Assembly (NCBI RefSeq): GCF_042140125.1
Contig: NZ_CP159473.1
Origin: Rhodophyticola sp017644125
GTDB lineage: Bacteria; Pseudomonadota; Alphaproteobacteria; Rhodobacterales; Rhodobacteraceae
DNA length: 64,000 nucleotides
Direction: 5' to 3' (one strand)
The notes under the pieces were generated by a model. That model saw only the letters and a list, made by a program, of their open reading frames with translations, did no database searches and was not told the origin of the DNA. How positions within the stretch are numbered: the first letter of the stretch is position 1; each line of letters starts with the position of its first letter. Of the stretch, positions 31,477-40,351 are shown piece after piece. The position numbers and the translations under genes are program-made.

Positions 31477-32652
31477 TTACGGGCGTTCGACGCAGAGGGC
31501 GACCCCCATGCCGCCGCCGATGCACAGCGTGGCGAGGCCCTTCTTGGCGTCGCGGCGCTTCATCTCGAACAGAAGCGTGTTGAGGACGCGCGCGCCCGAT
31601 GCACCGATCGGGTGGCCGATGGCAATCGCCCCGCCATTGACGTTGACGATCTCCGGGTCCCAGCCCATGTCCTTGTTGACGGCGCAGGCTTGGGCCGCGA
31701 AGGCCTCGTTGGCCTCCACCAGATCCAGATCCTCGACCTTCCAGCCGGCTTTCTCCAGCGCCTTGCGGGAGGCATAGATCGGCCCCACACCCATGATCGA
31801 CGGGTCAAGCCCGGCGGTGGCGTAACTGGCGATGCGCGCCAGCGGTTCGATGCCGCGCTTTTCGGCCTCGTCGGCGGACATCAGCAGCGCGCCCGCCGCG
31901 CCGTCATTCAGACCGGAGGCGTTGGCGGCGGTCACCGAGCCGTCCTTGGTGAAGGCGGGGCGCAGTTTCTGCATCGCCTCCATCGTGGCGCCGTGGCGGA
32001 TGTATTCATCCTTGTCGACCACGGTGTCGCCCTTGCGGCCCGGGACCGTGTAGCTGACGATCTCGTCGTCGAACTTGCCGGCCTTCTGCGCGGCCTCGGC
32101 CTTATTCTGGCTGGCGACGGCGAACTCGTCCTGCTGCTCGCGGCTGATCTGCCACTTCTCGGCGACGTTTTCGGCGGTCTGGCCCATGTGATAGCCGTTG
32201 AACGCATCCCAAAGACCGTCCCGGATCATGGTGTCGATATACTTCATGTCGCCCATTTTCTGGCCCTGACGGAGTGCAGCCGCATGGGGCGACATCGACA
32301 TGTTTTCCTGCCCGCCGGCGGCAACGATCGTGGCATCGCCAAGCATGATGTGCTGCGCGCCGAGTGCGACCGCGCGCAGGCCCGAGCCGCAGACCTGGTT
32401 GATGCCCCAGGCGGCGCTTTCCTGCGGGAAGCCTGCATTGATATGGGCCTGGCGCGCGGGGTTCTGGCCCTGCGCGGCGGTCAGGACCTGACCCAGGATC
32501 GTTTCGGACACCTCTGATTTGTCGACCCCGGCGCGGGCAACGAGTTCTTCCAGCACGGCGCGGCCCAGATCATGGGCGGGCGTGTTGGCGAAGGAGCCAA
32601 GAAAACTGCCCACGGGCGTGCGAGCGGCGGAGGCGATGACGACGTTGGTCAT
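31477..32652 (-). CDS. phaA: Acetyl-CoA acetyltransferase (beta-ketothiolase)
   Basis: 391 residues, thiolase. It condenses two acetyl-CoA to acetoacetyl-CoA. Acyl-enzyme cysteine C88 is in NQVCGSGL; the second catalytic set is NGGAIAIGHPIGASGAR (His) and LCIGGGMG (Cys). ATG 32652 has AAAGGGACG upstream. With phaB it forms the classical phaAB unit; no phaC is in the window. Confidence 0.96.
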   Translation of the reverse strand: MTNVVIASAARTPVGSFLGSFANTPAHDLGRAVLEELVARAGVDKSEVSETILGQVLTAAQGQNPARQAHINAGFPQESAAWGINQVCGSGLRAVALGAQHIMLGDATIVAAGGQENMSMSPHAAALRQGQKMGDMKYIDTMIRDGLWDAFNGYHMGQTAENVAEKWQISREQQDEFAVASQNKAEAAQKAGKFDDEIVSYTVPGRKGDTVVDKDEYIRHGATMEAMQKLRPAFTKDGSVTAANASGLNDGAAGALLMSADEAEKRGIEPLARIASYATAGLDPSIMGVGPIYASRKALEKAGWKVEDLDLVEANEAFAAQACAVNKDMGWDPEIVNVNGGAIAIGHPIGASGARVLNTLLFEMKRRDAKKGLATLCIGGGMGVALCVERP

Positions 32653-32833
32653 GAAGACGTCCCTTTCGATTTGGACCATCGCGCGGACAGACAGGCAGGA
32701 GCGCCCGCGCGGAAGACTGGCTGCAGTTCCGGGGCGGTCATAGGCGGTTGAACCCCGGGTCACAACTGACACGGTGTCTCAGTCCGGCGCGCGGTTCAAC
32801 CGGAAGATGCGGATCGCCCCCGAAGAAGGCGGA

Positions 32834-33673
32834 TCAGCCGGTGATGAGGGTCTGGGCCTCCTGCACCTTCCAGGGGGCGGAGAGGCTGGGCGCGGCGAAG
32901 TAATAGCCTTGCAGGCAATCCACCCCGGAATTGACGAGCCATTGCGCCTCTTCCCGGGTTTCGACGGCCTCCGCCACGGCGAGCATGTCGAAATGCCGGG
33001 CGATGGACATCAATGCCTGGGTCAGGACCTGATTGTCGGGATCGGAATGGACCTTGCGGGAAAACTGACCGTCGATCTTGAGGATATCGAAGCAGAAATC
33101 CTTGAGGTGGCGGAAGGAGGTCTGGCCGGCGCCGAAATCGTCCAGCGCGAAGGTGATACCCTTCTCCTGCATTTCCGCCATGAAGATGGTCACGATTTCG
33201 GGCACCAGCATGGCCAAGGTTTCGGTGATCTCCAGAATCAGGCGTTCGACGACATCGGGATGCAGGCGAATGAACTTCTTGAGAATGTTCATCCAGTGCG
33301 GATAGCCGATCGACCGGGCCGACATGTTGATGGCCAGCCGGAGCGACGGGTTGGCCCGCAGCGTCTTCAGCCCGATGCCGAGCGCGGCGCAATCGATCCG
33401 GCGGCCCAGCTCCCGGGTTTCGACCGCGCCCATGAAATCGCGGGCGGGGATGACCCTGCCGGTTTCGTCGAAGATCCGGATCAGGCCCTCGTAATAGGCC
33501 ACGTTGTTGCCCGCGCGCGAGGACACGACCGGCTGAAACGCCAGCGCCACATCGTTCACGTCCAGCGCACGGGCGACCATCGCGATCGTGTCACGGTCCC
33601 GTTCCATCACGGCCATGTCCAGCGGGCTGCCCGCGTTGTCCAGATCGCTGAATTTCTGCTGTTGCCCCTGCAT
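32834..33673 (-). CDS. EAL-domain c-di-GMP phosphodiesterase
   Basis: 279 residues, a single EAL domain preceded by about 30 residues and no GGDEF. Metal and catalytic residues appear intact though the signature is EGL: Y-E-G-L-I-R, N of AINMSARS, E of LEITET, DD of LDDFGAG, K of LKIDGQF, E of AEAVET and Q of LQGYYFA. An active c-di-GMP hydrolase is therefore likely. No sensor or membrane segment is present, so it is cytoplasmic and its input is unknown. Confidence 0.9.
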   Translation of the reverse strand: MQGQQQKFSDLDNAGSPLDMAVMERDRDTIAMVARALDVNDVALAFQPVVSSRAGNNVAYYEGLIRIFDETGRVIPARDFMGAVETRELGRRIDCAALGIGLKTLRANPSLRLAINMSARSIGYPHWMNILKKFIRLHPDVVERLILEITETLAMLVPEIVTIFMAEMQEKGITFALDDFGAGQTSFRHLKDFCFDILKIDGQFSRKVHSDPDNQVLTQALMSIARHFDMLAVAEAVETREEAQWLVNSGVDCLQGYYFAAPSLSAPWKVQEAQTLITG

Positions 33674-33775
33674 GAGCCCCTCCGATCACGGCGCTTGCAG
33701 TGTTGCCGCGAAAATCTTTAAGAAGGGATGAATATTCGCATTTTGTTCTAATTTTACGAAACGGGAGACGCCGAT

Positions 33776-34348
33776 ATGGCGGAACGCTGCGGCTGGTGCG
33801 GAGACGACCCGATCTATGTGGCCTATCACGACGATGAATGGGGCGTGCCGGAGTATGACAGCCGCGCCCTGTGGGAGAAGCTGATACTGGACGGGTTTCA
33901 GGCCGGGCTGAGCTGGATCACGATCCTGAAGAAGCGCGCGGCGTTCCGCGAGGGGTTCGAGGGGTTCGACCCCAATGTGATTGCCACATGGGGCGAGGCG
34001 GAGGTTGCGCATCTGTTGTCGAACCCCGGCATCGTGCGCCACCGCGGCAAGATAGAGGCGACAATCGGAAACGCGCGCGCCTGGCAGAAAATCGAGCAGC
34101 AGCAGGGGTTTGACCGGTTTCTGTGGGATTATGTCGGCGGCCGCCCGGTGCAGAACTCCTGGACCGCACTGGCCGAGGTGCCCGCCTTCACGCCGCTCAG
34201 CACGCAGATATCGAAGGACCTGAAGAAGGCGGGGTTCCGGTTTTGCGGCCCCACCATCGTTTACGCGGCGATGCAGGCGATGGGGCTGGTCAACGACCAT
34301 CTGGTGACCTGCCCGGCCCATGCCCGGGTGGCCGCCCTGGCGCGCTGA
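33776..34348 (+). CDS. tag: DNA-3-methyladenine glycosylase I
   Basis: 190 residues. Excises 3-methyladenine from DNA. Zinc ligands C5 (ERCGW), H18 (YHDDEWG) and the H/C of NDHLVTC match E. coli Tag. The position of E. coli Glu38 (LEGxQAGLSW) is Asp here (LDGFQAGLSW), a conservative change I believe recurs in alphaproteobacteria. RBS GGGAGACGCCGAT precedes ATG 33776. It converges with the TlpA-like gene. Confidence 0.93.
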   Translation: MAERCGWCGDDPIYVAYHDDEWGVPEYDSRALWEKLILDGFQAGLSWITILKKRAAFREGFEGFDPNVIATWGEAEVAHLLSNPGIVRHRGKIEATIGNARAWQKIEQQQGFDRFLWDYVGGRPVQNSWTALAEVPAFTPLSTQISKDLKKAGFRFCGPTIVYAAMQAMGLVNDHLVTCPAHARVAALAR

Positions 34349-34433
34349 GCCCGGCCGCATCGCTTTTCGTTGCCTTGGAGTATCTCCGGGCGGGTCGCCG
34401 ACGCGCGCGGGACGATGCTGGCGCGGGGCGGGC

Positions 34434-34985
34434 TTACCCCTCCTCCTCCGCGAGGAGCGCGCGGATCAGCGCCATGGCCTCCGGGCTGGCCCAATCCGCA
34501 TCGCCGCGCAGGCGGGCGATCTCCTGCCCGTCCGGGTTGAGGATGACCGTGATCGGCAGGCCGAAAACACCCATCTCCCGGGCGATCACCTGCCCCGGAT
34601 CGCGATACATCGGCAGCGCGTCGATCCCTTCCTCCTCGAAGAAGCGGCGGATCGCCGGGGGCGGGTTGCGTCCGGTCGCAAGGGTCACGACCTGAAACCG
34701 CTCGCCCCCCAGCTCGTGCTGAAGGGTGTTCAGATAGGGCATTTCATGGCGGCAGGGCGCACACCACGTGGCCCAGAAATTCAGCAGGATGTAGCGCCCC
34801 TGAAGATCGGCCAGCCGATGTTCCACATCCTCCATATCGATAAACGGGGTGTCCGGCACCGGCACCGGCGCGTCATGGAACACCAGCCCGCGCATGTCGC
34901 CCACCCGCAGATCATCGAGCGTCTGGGCGTTTGCACCAAGGGCCAAGGCCATGTAGAGCACAGGCAAAATCACGGCACGGATCAT
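34434..34985 (-). CDS. TlpA/ResA-like membrane or periplasmic thioredoxin
   Basis: 183 residues. A signal peptide or anchor (MIRAVILPVLYMALALGANAQ) is followed by a thioredoxin fold with the CxxC motif NFWATWCAPCRHEMPYL and the cis-Pro segment GLPITVILNPDG. It should reduce disulfides in the periplasm, as in cytochrome c maturation. Start ATG 34985 follows AGGAAGGGACCAGAAAG. Its start is only 30 bases from that of the divergent argH. Confidence 0.88.
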   Translation of the reverse strand: MIRAVILPVLYMALALGANAQTLDDLRVGDMRGLVFHDAPVPVPDTPFIDMEDVEHRLADLQGRYILLNFWATWCAPCRHEMPYLNTLQHELGGERFQVVTLATGRNPPPAIRRFFEEEGIDALPMYRDPGQVIAREMGVFGLPITVILNPDGQEIARLRGDADWASPEAMALIRALLAEEEG

Positions 34986-35015
34986 CTTTCTGGTCCCTTC
35001 CTCGGGGTTCACGAC

Positions 35016-36407
35016 ATGAGAGACACAAAATCGAACGCGATGTGGGGCGGGCGCTTCGCCGCCGGGCCGGATGCGATCATGGAGGCAATTAATGCCTCGA
35101 TCGGTTTCGACAAGCGGTTGGCGCGTCAGGATATCGACGGCTCCCGTGCCCATGCGGCGATGCTGGCCCATCAGGGTATTGTCGACGTTAAGGACGCGGA
35201 CGCGATCCGGGAAGGGCTGCTCACGGTCTTGTCAGAGATCGAGGGCGGAAATTTCGCGTTTTCGACCGCGCTGGAGGACATTCACATGAATGTGGAGGCG
35301 CGGCTTGCCGAGCTGATCGGCGCGCCGGCGGGCCGGTTGCATACCGCACGCTCCCGCAACGATCAGGTGGCGACCGATTTCAAGCTGTGGGTGCGCGCGC
35401 AGATGGATGCCGCGATGGAGGGGCTGGAGGCGCTGGTCCGGGCCCTGCTGGGACAGGCCGACGCAGGCGCGGATTGGGTCATGCCCGGGTTCACCCACCT
35501 GCAGACCGCGCAGCCCGTGACATGGGGGCATCACATGATGGCCTATGTCGAGATGTTCGGTCGCGATCTCTCGCGCTTTCGCGACGCGCGGGCGCGGATG
35601 AACGAATGCCCCCTGGGTGCGGCGGCGCTGGCCGGCACGTCCTTTCCGATCGACCGCGACATGACGGCGACGGCGCTTGGGTTCGACCGGCCCGCCGCCA
35701 ATTCGCTGGACGCGGTGAGCGACCGCGATTTCGCGCTGGAGTTTCTGGCCACGGCCACGATCTGCGCGATGCATCTGAGCCGCTTCGCCGAAGAGCTGGT
35801 GATCTGGTCTTCGGCGCAGTTCCGCTTCGTGACGCTGTCGGACAGGTTTTCCACCGGTTCCTCGATCATGCCGCAGAAGAAGAACCCCGATGCCGCCGAG
35901 CTGATCCGCGCCAAGATCGGGCGGATACTGGGGGCGAATGTCGCGCTTCTGACGGTCATGAAGGGCCTGCCGCTGGCCTATTCCAAGGACATGCAGGAGG
36001 ACAAGGAGCAGGTGTTCGACGCGGCCGACACGCTGATGCTGGCGCTGGCGGCGATGGAGGGCATGGTGCGCGACATGACCGCCAACCGCGATGCGATGGA
36101 AACGGCCGCCTCCTCGGGCTTTTCGACCGCGACCGATCTGGCCGACTGGCTGGTGCGCGAACTGGACATGCCGTTCCGCGATGCCCATCATGTGACCGGC
36201 GCATTGGTGAAAATGGCCGAAGACGCCGGGTGCGACCTGCCGGATCTGGCGCTGGCGCAGATGCAGCGCGTCGAGGGCCGGATCACCGAGGGCGTCTATG
36301 ATGTGCTTGGCGTGCACAACTCGGTCGCCTCGCGCATGTCTTACGGCGGCACCGCCCCGGTGCAGGTGCGGGCGCAGATCGCCCGCTGGAAGGAGCGTCT
36401 CGCATGA
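35016..36407 (+). CDS. argH: Argininosuccinate lyase
   Basis: 463 residues. Splits argininosuccinate into arginine and fumarate. The fumarase-superfamily signature GSSIMPQKKNPDAAEL is present, with TARSRNDQVATDFKLW and the histidine of THLQTAQP. ATG 35016 is chosen as the family start (MWGGRF soon follows); an RBS is weak (CGGGG). The TGA overlaps the start of a lipoprotein gene (ATGA). Confidence 0.96.
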   Translation: MRDTKSNAMWGGRFAAGPDAIMEAINASIGFDKRLARQDIDGSRAHAAMLAHQGIVDVKDADAIREGLLTVLSEIEGGNFAFSTALEDIHMNVEARLAELIGAPAGRLHTARSRNDQVATDFKLWVRAQMDAAMEGLEALVRALLGQADAGADWVMPGFTHLQTAQPVTWGHHMMAYVEMFGRDLSRFRDARARMNECPLGAAALAGTSFPIDRDMTATALGFDRPAANSLDAVSDRDFALEFLATATICAMHLSRFAEELVIWSSAQFRFVTLSDRFSTGSSIMPQKKNPDAAELIRAKIGRILGANVALLTVMKGLPLAYSKDMQEDKEQVFDAADTLMLALAAMEGMVRDMTANRDAMETAASSGFSTATDLADWLVRELDMPFRDAHHVTGALVKMAEDAGCDLPDLALAQMQRVEGRITEGVYDVLGVHNSVASRMSYGGTAPVQVRAQIARWKERLA

Positions 36408-36520
36408 TCCGGTTTCTGGCCCCTCTTCTGATCCTGTCCCTGCTGGCGGCATGTGGCGTGGATGGCGACCCGATCCCGCCGGAGCCGCGCGACGATGATG
36501 AGCAGAGCACAAACCTCTAA
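36404..36520 (+). CDS. Tiny lipoprotein downstream of argH
   Basis: 38 residues: a signal peptide with lipobox LLAAC (Cys about residue 16) and a short acidic tail GVDGDPIPPEP...DDDEQSTN. The ATG overlaps the argH stop. Such a gene commonly sits between argH and lysA in Rhodobacteraceae; here it survives although lysA is elsewhere. Function unknown. Confidence 0.8.
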   Translation: MIRFLAPLLILSLLAACGVDGDPIPPEPRDDDEQSTNL

Positions 36521-36614
36521 ACGGATTTGCCAAATCCCCGTTGAACAAGCCGCGCGCAAGCCCTAACGTCTGGGCTTTGAGCCTGTTCTCTCCCCTTAAT
36601 GATGTGACCTGCAC

Positions 36615-37085
36615 ATGGAAAAGATCCCGATGACGCCCGGCGGATACAAGGCGCTGGATGCGGAGCTGAAAAATCTGAGATCGGTCGAGCGCCCCGCGAT
36701 CATCAAGGCGATTGCCGAGGCGCGCGAGCATGGCGATCTGTCGGAGAATGCGGAGTATCATTCCGCCCGCGAGAAGCAGTCCTTCATCGAGGGTCGGATC
36801 AAGGAGCTGGAGGGGATGCTGGGCCTGGCCCAGGTGATCGATCCGGCCAAGCTGTCCGGGGCGATCAAGTTCGGCGCCACCGTCGATCTGGTCGACGAGG
36901 ATACCGAGGAACAGAAGACCTATCAGATCGTCGGCGAGGCCGAAGCCGATATCGAAAGCGGTCTGCTCAACATCAAATCGCCGCTGGCGCGCGCCTTGAT
37001 CGGCAAGGATGAAGGTGACAGTGTCGAGGTGAACACGCCCGGTGGAAGCAAGGCCTATGAGATCGTGAAGATCTCATATATCTGA
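36615..37085 (+). CDS. greA: Transcription elongation factor GreA
   Basis: 156 residues. N-terminal coiled coil with the acidic tip (EHGDLSENAEYHSAREKQ), then the C-terminal FKBP-like domain with GKDEGDSVEVNTPGG. It rescues backtracked RNA polymerase by stimulating transcript cleavage. ATG 36615 begins MEKIPMTPGGYKAL, the canonical start. Confidence 0.97.
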   Translation: MEKIPMTPGGYKALDAELKNLRSVERPAIIKAIAEAREHGDLSENAEYHSAREKQSFIEGRIKELEGMLGLAQVIDPAKLSGAIKFGATVDLVDEDTEEQKTYQIVGEAEADIESGLLNIKSPLARALIGKDEGDSVEVNTPGGSKAYEIVKISYI

Positions 37086-37127
37086 GCCCCAATACCGCCG
37101 TTTGTCCCTGCGCAGGACCACCTGACG

Positions 37128-38144
37128 ATGTCTGACCCGAAACAGCCCGTCCCGCTGGAGCTTGGCGTTTACGCACAGCAGCCGACGGCCCCGCGGATCA
37201 CCGGGATCGAAGTGATCGCGCTGATCCTGACGGTGGTCTGGCTGGCGGCCGTCGCGCTGTTTTTCTGGGGCATGGATGCGGGGCCCGGTGGGGTGGCGGG
37301 CGGCGCCAGCCTTGCGCTGACCCTGCTGGCGATCCTGATGCCCATCGCGCTGATCTGGGTGGCGGCTTCGGCGGCGCGGACCGCCCGGGTGATGCGGGAA
37401 GAGGCCGCGCGGCTGCAAAGCTCCATCGATGCCATGCGCGCGGCCTATGTGGCCGGCCAGCAGCGGGGGACATTGGACATGAAGCCCGACATGGTGCGCA
37501 AGCTGGAGGAGATTGCCGAGGCTCAGCGCTCCACCGAGGTGAAGCTGGCCACCTTCACCTCCATGCGATCGCAGGGGGTGATATCGGAAAACCGGGCCGC
37601 CGTGGCGCCCGCCCCGCCCGACGAACATCAGGCGAGCCTTGGGCTGGGCACACCCGCGGAGGCGCTGAAAGAGCCGATTTCCGTGGCCGATTTCGTCAAG
37701 GCGCTGAACTTCCCCGAAAACGAGCATGACAAGGAGGGGTTCCGCACCCTGCGCCGCGCCCTGGAAGATCGCAGCACCGAACGGCTGGTTCGCGCAAGCC
37801 AGGATGTGCTGACGCTCCTGTCGCAGGACGGGATCTATATGGACGACCTGCGCCCCGACCGGTCAAGGCCCGAGATCTGGCGCAAATTCGCGGCCGGGGA
37901 ACGGGGGCGGGCCGTCGCCCCCCTGGGTGGTATCCACGACAGATCGTCGCTTGCGCTGGCGGCAGGGCGCATGAAGCAGGATCCGGTGTTCCGCGATGCG
38001 GTGCACCATTTTCTGCGCCAGTTCGACCACACGTTTCTGGGGTTCGAGAAACACGCCTCCGACGAGGAGATCGCGCGGCTGGCCGAAACCCGGACCGCGC
38101 GGGCCTTCATGCTGTTGGGCCGGGTGACGGGCACCTTCGACTGA
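37128..38144 (+). CDS. Two-helix membrane protein of unknown function
   Basis: 338 residues. Two membrane segments (about 25-48 and 60-82) are followed by a coiled-coil-like region (83-150) and a soluble C-terminal domain (about 190-338) with FRTLRRALEDRSTERLVRASQDVLTLLSQDGIY and HFLRQFDHTFLGFE. I do not recognise a named family, but the well-formed composition and intact reading frame next to greA suggest a conserved gene. A helical cytoplasmic domain tethered to the membrane is the safest description. Confidence 0.7.
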   Translation: MSDPKQPVPLELGVYAQQPTAPRITGIEVIALILTVVWLAAVALFFWGMDAGPGGVAGGASLALTLLAILMPIALIWVAASAARTARVMREEAARLQSSIDAMRAAYVAGQQRGTLDMKPDMVRKLEEIAEAQRSTEVKLATFTSMRSQGVISENRAAVAPAPPDEHQASLGLGTPAEALKEPISVADFVKALNFPENEHDKEGFRTLRRALEDRSTERLVRASQDVLTLLSQDGIYMDDLRPDRSRPEIWRKFAAGERGRAVAPLGGIHDRSSLALAAGRMKQDPVFRDAVHHFLRQFDHTFLGFEKHASDEEIARLAETRTARAFMLLGRVTGTFD

Positions 38145-38213
38145 GCCCACGCCGGCCGGGCGAAGCCGGGAGAACTCTCGGCATCGGCCTCCGAAAGGAC
38201 GGGCTGCCCCTGA

Positions 38214-39476
38214 TCAGATCCCGAAACCGGCATAGGGAAGATAGACGACCGGGGTGCCGGGCGTGATCTCGGCCGCTTCGGACGGCAGTTCCACCAGCCC
38301 GTCGGCCCATGAAAGGCCGGAGATGCGCCCGGAGCCTTCGGATTTGAAGACCTCCGCCGCGCCGTCCGCGGTGAGACGGGCCCGCAGGTATTCGGCACGG
38401 CCCGGTTTCTTGGATTTCGAGAACCCCGCCGGAACCGTCAGGCGCAGGGGTTCGGACCAGCCCGCCCCCGACATCAGCGCAAGTGCGGGACGTGCGAAGA
38501 TCAGCGTGCAGATCAGCGCCGCCACCGGATTGCCGGGCAGGCCGAAGACGGGCGTGCCCCGCCACATGGCCAGCGCCAGCGGGCGGCCGGGCTTGAGCGC
38601 GATGCGCCAGCTTGTCAGCCGCCCCTCGGTCGAGAGCAGGGCCGAGATATGATCCTCGTCCCCGGCGGATGCGCCGCCGGAGGTGAGAATGGCATCGGCC
38701 TCCGCGCCCCTGTCGAGCGCGGCGCGGATCTGCGCCGGATCGTCGGGCTGGCGGCCAAGGTCGATGACCTCGTGCCCCCAGGCCTCTACAAGCGCGCGCA
38801 GCATCGGTCGGTTGGCATCGTAGATCTGCCCCGCGGCAACCGGCGCGCCGGCCTCCCGAAGCTCGTCGCCGGTGGACAGGATCGCGACCCGGAGCGGCGC
38901 ATAAACCGGGATTTCGGCGTGGCCGGTGGCCGCCAGAAGCGCCAGATCCGGCGGGCGCAGCCGATGGGATTTCGGCAAGACAAGGTCGCCTGCGGCCATA
39001 TCCTCGCCCGCCTTGCGGGTGTTCGCGCCCGGTTTGATCGGGCCGTGGAAGGCGATGGCCGTGTCGGAGACGGTGCAATCCTCCTCCAGCACGACGGTGT
39101 CGACACCCTCGGGCAAACTCGCGCCGGTGAGAATGCGGAGCGCCTGCCCCCGGGGGAGTGCAGCGCCGAAGGGCTGCCCTGCCGCGGCGCGGCCCGCGGC
39201 GAGTGGAAGGGTTTGCGGCCCCGCGCCCGTTGCGGCATGGGCGAAGCCATAGCCATCGACCGCCGCGTTCGGTTGCGGCGGATTGGCCCGATGGGCGTAA
39301 AGGTCCGAGGCGAGAATACGCCCGTTGGCCTGCGCCAGCGGCACGGTTTGCGGGCGCGCGACAGGATGCAGCGCCGCCCGGAGCCGGGACAGCGCCTCGG
39401 GCACCGGGGTCCAGTCGACGCCGGGTGGCAGGGCGAAGCAATCGTCCTTGAGCGGGGGCTGGGTCAGCTTGCGCAT
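38214..39476 (-). CDS. moeA: Molybdopterin molybdotransferase MoeA
   Basis: 420 residues. Inserts molybdate into adenylated molybdopterin. Motifs include the ILTGASLPEGVDTVVLEED region, the MoCF-binding TGDEL and TSGGASAGDEDH, and FGLPGNPVAA. The ATG at 39476 overlaps the upstream DUF429-like gene by 13 bases. It is the last gene of fdhD-mobA-mobB-DUF429-moeA on the minus strand. Confidence 0.94.
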   Translation of the reverse strand: MRKLTQPPLKDDCFALPPGVDWTPVPEALSRLRAALHPVARPQTVPLAQANGRILASDLYAHRANPPQPNAAVDGYGFAHAATGAGPQTLPLAAGRAAAGQPFGAALPRGQALRILTGASLPEGVDTVVLEEDCTVSDTAIAFHGPIKPGANTRKAGEDMAAGDLVLPKSHRLRPPDLALLAATGHAEIPVYAPLRVAILSTGDELREAGAPVAAGQIYDANRPMLRALVEAWGHEVIDLGRQPDDPAQIRAALDRGAEADAILTSGGASAGDEDHISALLSTEGRLTSWRIALKPGRPLALAMWRGTPVFGLPGNPVAALICTLIFARPALALMSGAGWSEPLRLTVPAGFSKSKKPGRAEYLRARLTADGAAEVFKSEGSGRISGLSWADGLVELPSEAAEITPGTPVVYLPYAGFGI

Positions 39477-40351
39477 GATGCGGGCTCCAACAGAAGACGG
39501 TCATGGCCGAGGCCGAGGATCCAGCCCTCCTCCGCGTCGCCTTCGGCAAGCATCCCGGTGAGCGCGGCGGGCGGAAGGGCATGGAGCGCCTGCGCCAGAA
39601 CGCGCACCTGCGCGGCATCGAGGATCTCGCCCGTGCGGCGGCGCGCCGCGACCAGCCGGTGAAGCAGCGACGGGTAGACCTCCGCCAGCACGATGGGCGT
39701 CACCGGCGGCTGGAACGGGCTGACCGAGATCGCCGTGCCGAAACGCTCCCGCAGGTGGTTCAGACGCGGCAGGCCGAGCAGGACCTGAGACCCGACCGCG
39801 CCGGTGGTGTAGAGCTTCCAGCAGGGCTGCGCCCGCGGCAGGCGGCGCTCGACCTCCCGCCGCTCGGGCAGGCCGTGGCCATGGCGCAGGCTGCCGCGTT
39901 CCGGCAGATCGGGATTGGCCTGCGATGGTGGGCAGCCCCAGAACGGGCCGACACCGGGGAACAGGCGGTTCAGCTCGGTGGCGACGCGAAAGCGGTTGTT
40001 GGCATTGTCGGCGGCGTCCTCGATCCGCGCCGACAGCGCCTGCCAGAGGATCAGCGGATCGTCGGTGCCGGTCAGCGCGCGCGCGAAACCGCGTGGATAT
40101 CCGAACGGAAAATCGAACCCCGCAAGCAGGCGGTGGCCTGCATCCAGTGCGGCCGAGATATGCGCCACGAGGGCCCGCGTCGCGGCATCGCGGGTGCGGT
40201 GATAGCTGACGCGCGGGTCGGTGCCGGACCCGTGCGACACCGCCATGAAGATCGCGTCCGCAGTGGGGGCCGCGGGCGACGGCCGCGACCGGGCGGACCA
40301 GTCGACCACGATGACGGTATCGAAGCCCGCATCGGCGGATGGCCGGCTCAC
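39464..40351 (-). CDS. DUF429-like protein in the molybdenum cofactor cluster
   Basis: 295 residues. The opening VIVVDWSARSRPSPAAPTADAIFMAV, the acidic GFDFPFGYPRG, and the ending VLAEVYPSLLHRLVAARR correspond to the three acidic blocks of DUF429, which has an RNase H-like fold. An unusual central section, PFWGCPPSQANPDLPERGSLRHGHGLPERR, is rich in Gly/Pro/Arg. It is coupled by overlap to mobB and moeA (stop overlapping moeA start by 13 bases), so a role in molybdenum cofactor chemistry or regulation is inferred; nothing proves it. Some genomes call it a molybdopterin-guanine dinucleotide biosynthesis protein by position. Confidence 0.75.
   Translation of the reverse strand: MSRPSADAGFDTVIVVDWSARSRPSPAAPTADAIFMAVSHGSGTDPRVSYHRTRDAATRALVAHISAALDAGHRLLAGFDFPFGYPRGFARALTGTDDPLILWQALSARIEDAADNANNRFRVATELNRLFPGVGPFWGCPPSQANPDLPERGSLRHGHGLPERREVERRLPRAQPCWKLYTTGAVGSQVLLGLPRLNHLRERFGTAISVSPFQPPVTPIVLAEVYPSLLHRLVAARRRTGEILDAAQVRVLAQALHALPPAALTGMLAEGDAEEGWILGLGHDRLLLEPASCAS

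Noticed and set aside
32834..33673. Possibility that the EAL protein is degenerate because the signature is EGL and AEAVE
   Set aside because: All metal and catalytic residues that I can place (E, N, E, DD, K, E, Q) are present, so an active enzyme is the simpler reading.
34374..34393. TTGCCTTGGAGTATCTCCGG-like segment after tag, reminiscent of a recurring Rhodobacterales intergenic motif
   Set aside because: Only one copy was noticed in this window, so repeat status cannot be supported here.
36558..36577. AAGCCC/GGGCTT hairpin between the tiny lipoprotein and greA
   Set aside because: Six-base stem with an eight-base loop and no T-run; too weak to call a terminator.
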